This document shows, piece after piece, positions 12,901-24,900 of a stretch of 64,000 bases of DNA. Positions within the stretch are counted from its first letter, which is position 1; the number at the start of each line of letters is the position of its first letter. The position numbers were made by a program, and so were the translations under genes. The stretch is from Maniola hyperantus (taxonomy: Eukaryota > Arthropoda > Insecta > Lepidoptera > Nymphalidae): positions 9,433,554 through 9,497,553 of the forward strand of contig NC_048557.2 of NCBI RefSeq assembly GCF_902806685.2. The letters are read 5' to 3'. A model generated the notes under the pieces. The model was not told the DNA's origin, made no database searches, and saw only the letters and a program-made list of their open reading frames with translations.

Positions 12901-15900
12901 ACACAATAATTAGGTTTCCTTACCATAATTCTTTGTAAACAAAATTGCCATAGTCCTCTTAGTAGACGAGTCCATCAGGGTTGTAGCTATCAGCAGACGA
13001 TGCCAGGCCGTCCTGGCAGCTTTCCACATGTGACAGTCGTTCTGCATTACCCCTGCGGCCACACCGCCACTGGTGCCGGGTAACGCCCATCCAGCTAAGC
13101 CAGATACCTCGCCCAAAGCCACTTGGCTGACGGCTAATCGCAAGCTTTGCTCTTGGCTTACGAAGTTTTGGAGCCTATAAATGTGGAAAAAGCAGGTTGT
13201 TTTTTGATGGAATAGCTAATCGTTTTCCCATTCATTCATTTATATATTGTTTCCTCGCAAATAAGAGAAAAGTACTATACAAGTCTCGGCCAACAGCCTC
13301 GTTTAGTTTAAAAGAACTCGGCTTCACCTCGCCCTTCCAATATTGGTCAGCCGTAAATTGCTTTGTTTCCGTCCTGAACAGTGTATTATTGCTTTTAACT
13401 TCTTAACCTTCTGTACCTTGAAAAACAGCGTATAAGCCTTAGAGTATGTAACTAATAGACCGCTTACACAGCTTATGAGACATTGGGGCCGATTCTCTTG
13501 TACACAATCTCAAAACTAAACTTAATTAACAGGTCTAAATCTAGTGCCATCCTTTTCCGCAAGCAATATTATGACAGAGATAGCAATAAATTTAGACGTG
13601 TCATTTTAGTTTAGTTCAGAGATTGTGTACAACGGAATTAGCCATATTATACGAATCGTAAGCAGATATTCTATGGATTTGTAAATGGACCTGTAAAAAA
13701 GTGCTGTACCATGATTCCAACGAAATGTTATATCGATGGATCTAATCCTGGACGAGCTATAATACCTAGTCCTAGACCATAAATGTATAGTCGGAATGTT
13801 TTTGAGCTTTGCGATTTTGAAAATTACGACCGTAGTACCCGTGCCTACGGATCATATTCTTAAGGCACGCTCTATACCTTATTAACAGAATTTTTTTACT
13901 CTAAAGTGTGTGTTTTTTACTGTGTCTAAAGCGGACTTGTTGAACATTATCTATGTTGATAATTTAAAAAAAAAAACTTACCAGTTGAGCAGCTTCATGG
14001 CGTAGAGCTGGTGCGCCACCACGTGCGCGTGCATCACCAGCACCTTGAGCGCCGGCCCGTGCCGCGACGTGAACCTGCGACACGCACAGCGGCTGAGTAC
14101 TAATACAGGGTGTAACCAGAACGCTGGCAAAAACGAACACAGGTGATAGTACTGACGATCAGTGATACGGTACCACAGAAAAAGGCGATTTTTTTTTTTT
14201 TAAATCCGATATTTTTTAAAATCTAAATATATAAAAGGAAAAGGTGACTGACTGACTGACTGCCTGACTGACTGACTGATCTATCAACGCACAGCTTAAA
14301 CTACTGGACGGATCGGGCTGAAATTTGGCATGCAGATAGCTATTATGACGTAGGCATCCGCTAAGAAAGGATTTTTGAAAATTCAACCCCTAAAGGGATG
14401 AAATAGGGGTTTGGAATTTATGTAGTCCACGCGGACGAAGTCGCGAGCATAAGCTAGTTTTACGATATATTTTACGATATATTGCAAATAAAACATCTGG
14501 CTAACGCTATACGGGTCCCGCGTCGTAGGCGGGGCATTGACCCAAGTTTTGCACGCTATACATTGCGGGTTTCAACTACAAAATGAGGCAAATGGTTATT
14601 GGTATTGGATTGTGTTTAGGTAGTATAGCAATAGGGTAAAGGCGTGATAGATGCCCCAGTGGGATAGTTGCCTCATTTTCAAAAAACCTAACTTCCCAAA
14701 ACCGCAACAAAGAATTATTAATAGTATTAAATATAAGCATATCAAGCGTCAAGCAATCTTTGTAAAGGGTCAAAATGCTTGGCTCAAGCAAAAATCTACG
14801 TGCTTGACGTCAATCTGCTTGACCGTTTCGGAAGCCTTAACCAAAAAGAATACCCGGCTGAGTTTGTTGTGGGCTCTTCTCAGACCTGGGCGCGTTTGGA
14901 ACACTCGTAGCTTTAGTTTTAAGTTTGCGTAATAATTATCACCACTATATCTTACAAATGTAACACCATACCAGACTATCAATACAAGTAATTTATTACC
15001 TATTTTGAATAAATCATTTGACTTTGACTTTGACTTTGACAACAAATCCTTTGATTGGTTGAATTCGCTGTTCACATTTTTTTCACAGCTAATCAGTGGG
15101 TTCACTCACATCTCGATGTCAGTCTTGAGCTTGTCGCAGAGCTGGAAGGAGTTGCACTTGACGATGGCGCGGCCCTCGCGGTCGATGAGGCTCACCAGCT
15201 CCACGGAGTCGCGCTTGCTGCACTTTATCACCCTCATCAGGGTTGTTATCACCTGCCAATCAAAACCAATATTAGTGTTTAATGAAAATTGAAGCTGTGA
15301 TAGCCTAGTAGTTAGGACGTCCGCCTTCTAATCGGAGGTCGGGGGTTCGATCCCGGGCACGCACCTCTGACTTTTCGGAGTTATGTGCGTTTTAATTAAT
15401 TAAATATCATAAATACTATCTGTCCCGGCTTACTCACGTGTGTAGTCGACGTTAGCCCGACTAGTTTCGAACCCATCCGGGGTCCTTTTTCAAGGGAGTC
15501 CGTCCGCGCACGCGCCGCGGTTTTGACTGCGGGACGCACGTGCCGCTGCCCGTAGAGCCCGTTGTGAGGGTGGCTGGGGTGGGGGGGGAGACAGCTGCCG
15601 ATCGTCTCCCGACAGTTCTTGCTGTTCTTCATCACTGGAACCGTCACCGAAATCCAGGCACGCGGAGCTAATGGTGTCCCGTCCCACGACTGATGCCCTT
15701 GTCTTGACGGTTCCAGTGATGAAGAACAGCAGGAACTGTCGGGAGACGATCGGCAGCTGTCTCCCCCCCACCCCAGCCACCCTCACAACGGGCTCTACGG
15801 GCAGCGGCACGTGCGTCCCGCAGTCAAAACCGCGGCGCGTGCGCGGACGGACTCTCTTGAAAAAGGACCCCGGATGGGTTCGAAACTAGTCGGGCTAACG

Positions 15901-18900
15901 TCCACTACACACGTGAGTAAGCCGGGACAGATAGTATTTATAATGGAAATCACTCACGGTAGTTTAAACACTAAAATAATTAAATATCACTTGCTTTAAC
16001 GGTGAAGGAAAACATCGTGAGGAAACCTGCATGCCTGAGAGTTCTCCATAATGTTTTCAAAGGTGTGTGAAGTCTACCAATTCGCACATGGCCAGGAGAC
16101 CCGTGCTCTGTAGTGAGCCGGCGATGGGTTGATCATGATGAATGAAATTTAACAAATTCAGTTGAGGGATCAGAATAGGTAGAGCAAATTCGCGGGATTT
16201 TACGACTATGTAGATCGACCGAAAAGAGTATAAGTTAAATGAGGACGCCACTTTCGTTGTTGTCTTCTTGTTTCGTTCTTACAGTTTGGGGCACATCGGG
16301 TGGGTGGTTTTAAAGTCTATAACGCACATATAGTAGGTACGCGGCATGTCGTAATGGCAATCGGAGTATGAAGCGGGGGGACGCCCCGCACGTCACCTGC
16401 TCTCGCCCGCACTGGGTTAGCACGGGGGCTGTGCGGGTGTACGGGGCGTCAGAAATAAAACAGCGCTCCCACAACCGCGGCGGGTACTGATGCAAACCGC
16501 TCCGCGAGTTCCCACTCTTAAGATAATTAGCAAACCAGTCCATACATACATTAGAGCCTCGATAGCTCAACGGGTAAAGGAGTGGACTGAAAACCGAAAG
16601 TTCAGTTCAAACCCCGCCCGTTGCACTATTGTCGTACCTACTCCTAGCACAAGCTTCACGCTTAGTTGGAGAGGAAAAAGGGGAATATTAGTCATTTAAC
16701 ATGGCTAATGTTCTTTTATAAAAATAAAAAAAATTACTAATGTGTATGCGAAAAAGTGTATGTCTGTCTGTCTACTACCATTTCGCCATATGTTCATCCG
16801 ATTTTGACGAAATTTGGTACAGCCATAGTTTGCATCCGGAAAAGGACATAGGCTAATTTTATCCCGGAAAATCAAAGAGTTCCCACGGCATTTTCAAGAA
16901 CGTAAATCCACGCGGACGCAGTCGCGGGCATCATCTAGTTTCTTATACCTGTTCAAAAGTGTGAGTTTCATCGTTGTACAGTACGGTGCAGTAACAGTCA
17001 GGCTGGTCGAGGATCTGTAGTAAATCTCTTTCAGCGTCTTTTAATCTGAAACAAATTATACATTTAAAAATTAAAAACCGGCCAAGTGCGAGTCAATCTC
17101 GCACACCGAGGGTTCCGTACTACAGTCGTATTTTTTCAACATTTTGCACGATAATTCAAAAACATATGATACATAAAAATAAATAGAAATCTGTTTTAGA
17201 ATGCACAGGTGAAGCCCTTTCATATGATACCCCACTTGGTATAGTAATCTTACTGTGAAAGTTGCAAATAGCAATATTTGTTCATGAACACATTTTTTTT
17301 CTTGTGATGTAACCACATATTCACGGTTTTAGATTTTTCCCCACATGTCTGCAGTCAGTGGCGTGCAGATCATAGAGGCATAAAAGCACTGCTTACCCTA
17401 GTTGAAATGGCTTAGTGCTCATTTTTCATGATGACCTGTCATTAAATAGGTAGTTAGCTACCTAATGCTTACCCTAGGTTCAAACCCTGTGCACGCCACT
17501 GTGTCTGCTGTAAGACCTACCTTCTTGCCAAATTTCATGATTCTAGGTCAACGGGAAATACCCTATAGGTTTCTTGACAGACATACAGACAGACAACAAG
17601 TGATCCTTCAAGGGTTCCATTTTTCCTTTTGAGGTCCGCACCTCACCCTAAAAAATAAGTTTTTATTCAATGACAAGCTGCCATGACAAGCGAGTGCGAT
17701 CAACTATCTATTGGTCAGTCAACAACGAAACCCTTATAGGATATAAGGGTTTCGTTTTTCTTTTTGAGGGTACGGAACCCTAAAAAAGGTGTACATACAT
17801 TAAGTCATTGGGCAGTCCGGGCGCGTGGTCAAGCGTGAGCAGTCGGAAGCAGTAGGAGAGGCACACGGACGCCACCACCTTCATCCGCTCTGTCACTTCG
17901 GGGCTGATGCTGGCCTGCGCTTGCTCTTGGTTGTCTGGGGCCTTAAAAAAAGAATAATCATATTTTTTAAACATCTATACTAATATTATAAATGTGAAAG
18001 TGTGTCTGTCTGTCTGTCTGCTTGCTTTTCATGGTGCAACAGTTTAACCGATTTTGATGAAATTTGATATAGAGTTAGCTTACATCCCGGGGAAGGACAT
18101 ATTTACTTCTACTATTTATCGACTTAGCGTTCCGATACGATGCCGTGTAGAAACCAAAGGGGTAAGGGTTTAGTAATAATAATATACTTAGCCCGCTTAG
18201 ACTGCATCATCACTTACCACCAGGTGAGATTGCTAGGCTAACTTGTATCTGAATGAAAAAGTTCCCTTCCTTGTGGAAACAGTCACATCTGTTACAATTA
18301 CTTCCATCACATAATACGTTTCGTCTAGGAACCACTCAATGTAACGAGTGTTATTTTATGATTATAGTACTTTGTAGTATCCATGTGGTACTTGCGCAGA
18401 GAGAGACTTACAGCGTGCAGCTCACAGAAGGGGTCCCGCTTCCAGGCCTCAGTATCTCCGCAGTCACAACAGCCGCCGCCGCCAGACTGTCCCATCTTGT
18501 ATTTGTGGTGTCTATGTGCGGACACTTTGAAGCACTCCACGCATAGCACGCACGTGTTGTCCATACCTGGAATATGTGAAAAGGGCAACATTCCGAAAAA
18601 TTCCGATAAGGCGGAATTCCGCAAAATTTCATCACATGTTTAAAAGCCACGTGACCAATGGGGTGCCACATCATCCCCTATTTATCCCTCTTACGGTAGA
18701 TTCCATTGGACTGCCAATGGAATCGACTGTCAAAGGGTTAAATAAATTCTAATATGTTACATAGCTGACCTCTTGAAAACGTTTCAATTTTGCAAAGCGT
18801 ATTTTAACAAAAAATGTCGCTTCTTCAAATATATGGGGGTACTGTATCCCATCATTGAAACATAATCGTGGGCACATGGTCACAATCGTCAAAACATGGT

Positions 18901-21900
18901 CTTATGGCACAAGTAAGAGGAAAAATCCAATAATCAGTAATTTCAAATATGTACAATGTGAAAATATGCCGTGATATAAGTTTTAACTTAAAAATGTCGA
19001 AGCAGCGGGCGAAGGGTGGCCTTCTTATGGAAGCTTAACTGATGTCCACGACTTCATCTGCGTGCATTTAGATTTTTAAAAATCCTGTGGGAACTCTTTA
19101 ATTTTCTGTGATAAAAAGTAGCCTATGGCCTGTATCCATGCAAATCCGATCTCTTGCTCCGTTGCGACGTGATTAAAGGATAAACTAATAAACCAACAGA
19201 CACTTTCGATAAGGTTTATGCAGAAGTATCAAGTAATAACACTTCTGATTCATAGCTGATGATGAAGTCTACTTACCACATTCCCTGCAGCTGTAAGCCG
19301 GCTCCCCCTGCTTGAACACCTTCCCACATAACGTGGAGCGCCGCGGCGGCGGTGGCTGAGAGCTCTCCGCGGAGCCCCATACGAACTGCTCTAGTGGCTG
19401 GATCAGTAGTTTAGCTGCAGACTCTTCGTCGAATGACCAGTCTAAAAAATTCAAATTTGAAAGTTTTAGGCAGACGCGAGAGAATATTGGGCAGTGAGGG
19501 ATTGGAGGGTTGAGAAGAAAATCGCGTAACATCAAGCGCAGTATGACCTCCAAAGGGTAATAAAGGCCAAGTTAGGATATGTTACCTTGGGACCAAAATT
19601 TTACATCTAACATCAATCATGGATGTTTGAGGAAACGTGTAACTTAAGCCATCTATCTTGCAACTGTTAGACCTTAGAGTCAAAACGAAACTTTATGTCA
19701 GACACTCTGAATGGCAATGTGCAAAGTCAAAGTACGCTCTATAGATCTCAGCCTAGACCCGATTTCAACCAAAGTGGAAATTGGCAGAGTTTTGTTTAGC
19801 AGACCAATCAGACTCTCAATTAGATTTTTTTTTTTACCATAAAGCACCATTATAAAATGGCAGCTTTATTGCTACTACCATCTAGCCTATGGGCTAATAA
19901 GTAATATTATTCTAGCTTAAACTTCTACTTATGAAATTCTGAATTAGATGACGTGAAAATTATTACGTCATTTTATAACACTCTGATTGGTCGATTTAAC
20001 ACGTCTTTCCGCTCCGCTTAAGTGTATAGCCTGATGATGATGAGCTTACCTAAGCAAGTCCTGTTGGGTTGTGGCGAGTATATCCTCGGCACTGTGACCC
20101 GCCAGTGGTCCTGAAAGTGTGCAGGCGAGAGCACCCCCTCCGTCAACTTGGTGCGCCACAGCTCCACCACGGCGTCAGCTCGCGCCGGTAAGGAGAACCT
20201 GTTCATATTCAAAATTCAAATCATTTATTCAAATTGGGTACTATAGTACCTACTCTGTATTTTTGACGGTTGTTGAATTTGTAATATAATGATGTAGTGG
20301 TGATAATTAAATATTAACCAATAGAATCTAATGAATAAATAAATAAATAAATGAATATACTTTTATTGTGCACGGCGCAATTAAAAAGATACAAATGTAG
20401 AGTAGAGGAGAGTACAATTTGATCATAGTCAACCATCATTGCATCATCACTTACCACCAGGTGAGATTGCAGTCAAGGGCTAACTTGTATCTGAATAAAA
20501 AAAAAATAAAAAAAAAAAAAAACCAAAGACAAAACAAATTGAACACTACTTTTAACTTTTTTGTTATTTACAAGGTTAGACAGTAATGTGGAAAAGGTAT
20601 TATACAGTACGCGGCAAAAAATATTGTACATCGATCTTTACAAAGAGATAGCGGTTTCGTAGAGCGTTGTCTCTGTCGTTGAGACCGACAAAATGTCACA
20701 TAGGTTGAAGGTTCATACCTATGAGACGTTTTGTGACAGAGTCAATGCTCTACAAAAACGAATTCTCATTCTAAAAGTCGATGTACATTATGTTCTGCCG
20801 CGCACTATAACTGAGTAGATTCCTGCGGTAGTGGCGGTGCGGGAGGGATGTGATGTCGTGACGCGAGAGCTCAGCGACTCGTCAACTTATGACAACTGTC
20901 CACTACCGCAGGAGCCCACTTGGTTATGCAGTTATGCACTATACAATATACACGATCCTTTCCCACTCACCTTTTTGGGAGAACTTTTATTCTGTTCGTC
21001 ATCCTGATTTAAACTACATTGCAACAGACATATAATAACTAAGTATATTATCTTAATCCACTATGTATGTACTAAACACCACTCTAAAATCTTTTAGACC
21101 CTTCGTCAACTAGACCAAAGTTACTTTCTGGTTCTTACACAAACTTCACTATGCTTTCTTGTTTCACACTAAAGTATGTTTTTTACCGAATGATGTTAAC
21201 TCATTTATTTATGTAGTAGCTGATGCCCGCAACTTCGTCCGCGTGGGTTTAGGTTTTTAAAATCCCATGGGAACCCTTTGATTTCCCGGGATAAAAAGTA
21301 GCTCGTGCCACTTTGCAGATCTTAACTATATATTCATGCAAGCAATCACGTCGATTCGTTGCTCCGTTGCGGTGTGATTGGAGGCCAAACAACAATATTA
21401 TTATTATTATTTATAGCCTCAATAGCTCAACGGTTAAAGGTGCGGACTGAAATTCGAAAGGTCGCCGGTTCAAACCCCACCTGTTGCAGTATTGTCGTAC
21501 CTACACCTAGCACATGCTTCACGCTTAATTGGAGAGGAAAGGGGAATATTAGTCGAGGGCCATGGCTAATATTCGTTTAAAAAAAACACACTTTCGCATA
21601 TAGAATATGGCTGGTGATATTATTTTGTTTGGCTTACATCATGAATTAATCAAGCTTTTATAACATTTTTTTTAGCTTTTTTTAATTAATAGTTCACCTA
21701 ATTTTGACATTATTTATAGACATTAATAAATCTGATTTATATTCTGACCGCCACGTGCGCGTATATATTTTTAATCTTCGAAATCATGCACGGGCGATGA
21801 TTTCGCGGTGTGGTAAACAATAAACTGACTGTTGAGTTGGCATGACGCCACTCAATGTGAAAAGGCTAAAATCACACAAAATATGTTCAATAAACTCATT

Positions 21901-24900
21901 TGTATATCAAGGCATACAACATTATGCTGATCTCACGCACAACAGACGGAAACGTTTAAGTGCGGAAACCAGCCCAGAGAGAGAATAATACTGATCTGTT
22001 AGGCTAACATGCGCACCACGAGAAAATTCTACGCATTTACTCGTCTTATTTGTATGAAGAAACACGAGATAATGCGTAGACAAAATTTTCTCGCGGGGCG
22101 CATGTTAGGCCCTCTGGAATCCGTTTTGGGTTGTGCCACACATGACACGATTTGTTCCGGCGCTTCCTTCTGATTGAGGCATTTTGGCTCAAGGGAGGAA
22201 GCGCCAGGATAACCAACTCTTAGTTATAAGATATGATGTGTGCCACAATTTAAGAAATAAACATTTTTCTTTCTTTTTTAGGGTTCCGTACCTCAAAAGG
22301 AAAAAGGGACCCTTACGGCAGTTACGCACTCATCCGATCCGAGTCCGTGAAAATACGTTCCTTTTTATTTTGTAAGGTATGACATATTATGTCGTAGATA
22401 ATCGCTGGTATTCTCACGGGTGACGGTTAGAATTCGGATAACGGAAGTGCAGTGCGTAATCGCTCTTATAGGATCACTTTGTTGTCTGTCTGTCGTGTCT
22501 GTCAAGAAACCTATAGGGCATTTCCTATTGACCTAGAATCATGAAATTTGCCAGGTAGGTAGGTCTTATAGCACAAGTAAAGGAAAAAATCCGAAAACCG
22601 TGATTTTTTGGTTACATCACAAAAAATGGATTAAAATGTGTTCATGAACGAAATAAATATTGGTATTTTCAACTTTCAAAGTAAGATCACTATACCAAGA
22701 GATCTCTCAGAATGAGAAGTGTTTATATCTGCCCAGTGCGGATTGGCAGACTTCACACACCTTTGAGAACATTATGGAGAACTCTCAGGTATGCAGGTTT
22801 CCTCACGATGTATTCCTTCACCGTTAAATTATATAATATACTTGCCCTAGCTTTATTTCAGCGTACAAGTAGGTACACACATCGCTTATGACACGTCATC
22901 GATTGGATAAGAAATTGGCATAACGCTAATTTACGTCACAAAATACATAATTGTTTTGTGCAATTTATAGACCGATGATAGACAAGCGTGAAAACTAATA
23001 AACAAATACATTCATCACAGATACAAGTTATCTGATTATTAAATTTGGTTTATTGACCGAACGAAACTAGGTCTCCCGTCTCAGAGTCCCCGAGTACCTA
23101 CTTGGGTAGGTACCTACCTATCTATCTTTTGCACTTTGTCTGTTAGAGCCTTATAGCTTCTTAACTTTTAAAGATTTTTGTGACGTACGATAAAAGGTGG
23201 GCTTCTTCTCGGACCAGGGCGCGTTTGACCCCCGTAACTTTAGATTTAAGTTTACCAAATTATAACCATGATCTTACAAATTTCACAATTAGCGATCAAA
23301 AAATATTCTATGGTACCCATCGATATAAATGACAAGTTATGCCCAAGCGAACAAAATTTTTCACGGGTTTGGAGAAAATAAATCAGCGCCACCTCTTAGA
23401 TACTAATGAACGACCCGTTTGAAATCCAGACGTCACTGAGGTTGCATTGGTGCTAAATAAACACTTTAGGACCAATGAGTCGGTGCCATTTTGCTTGTTC
23501 AATGGCCCTGTCCTTACGAAGTAATATATAAGTCAATGATGGTACCCAATTTGAATAAATGATTTGAATAGTGTAACGGGTGGGGTTTGAACCGAAGATT
23601 TTGAAGCTTTTTTCTTGGCTGGAATGGCTCTATTTCGCTTCTTTATTACGTCGAATAAAGAAGAAATAGGCTCGAAATCTGATTTGGTAGGAAGAATCGC
23701 AGTACCAAATGCCAAAATTGTAAAACAAGTGATCAAAAAATCAGTCACTACTTATTTTAAGCAAAAAATTACATTATTCAGCGCCATTTATGAAAATTAT
23801 CTCGAACGTTGCCTGGAAACCTACTCATTGTGAGCGGATTTATTTAAGTATTTCTATCTTAAAAGCCTATTTGTAAACCTAAAAAAATATACTACGATAT
23901 TATTGTAACAGACATTAGCCTCATTACGCTCAATCGGTCAAGATGTCGTATATAAAAATAGAATAGCGAATTTTTTAGGGTTCCGTATATCCAGAAAAAT
24001 AAAAAACCGGCCAAGTGCGAAACATGACCTGCGCACCGAGGGTGCCGTACTACAGTCGTATTTTTTCAACATTTTGTACGATAAATCAGAAACTATTATG
24101 CATAAAAATAAATAAACTTCTGTTTTAGAATGTACACGACACGTTAAGCCCTTTCATATTATGATACCCCACTTGGTAAAGTAATCTTATTATTTGTTCA
24201 TATTTTAATTTTTTTAATGATACAACCACAAATTTACGTTTTTCAGATTTATTCCTTTACTTGTGCTATAAGACCTACCTTCCTGCCAAATTTCATGATT
24301 CTAGGTCAACGGGATGTAACCTATAGGTTTTCTTGACAGACAGACAGCAAAGTGATCCTATAAGGATTCCTTTTTCACTTTTGAGGTATAGAACCCTAAG
24401 AATGAAAAAAAATAAAGTGTTATTTCTTGTACGATGGTACGGAACCCTTCGTGTGCGATGCCGACTCGCATTTGACCTCCTATTTTTATTATTGGAGAAA
24501 CAGGTCAATTCATAAATGAGTTTTTATTCAACAGCCTCGATTCAGGAATAGAGCCTCATGGGCGAAGATTTAAAAAAAAACTACTGATTAATTATTATAG
24601 CACTTATCTATATAATACATTGAGTTCAAAATATAATCTAAAAATTGTGTAAACTTGTCTTCTATTTTGGTTACACGGTCAATGACATAAGATGACGATG
24701 TGTACGGAACTGACGAGGCATTTTTGATTCTATTGCAAGGGGATTGAGTATATTTTTGATTCTTATAGATTTTTCGGATTATTTGTTTTGGGAATACAAA
24801 CACTAAGAGCAATAATTGCATGAAATCTTCAAATGCAGTATTAATGAACTGTAAGACCAAAGATATTAAAATTTTTATGGACAGTCAGTAAGATCTTAAT

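Noticed and set aside
15293..15360. Possible tRNA gene (A and B boxes present)
   Set aside because: The same head recurs in many copies joined to a common body, so it is the head of a SINE; no closed cloverleaf is kept.
15490..15889. Overlapping frames on both strands with similar peptides
   Set aside because: They arise because the two arms of the inverted repeat encode each other's complement; no start or splice context, and non-coding in copy 1.
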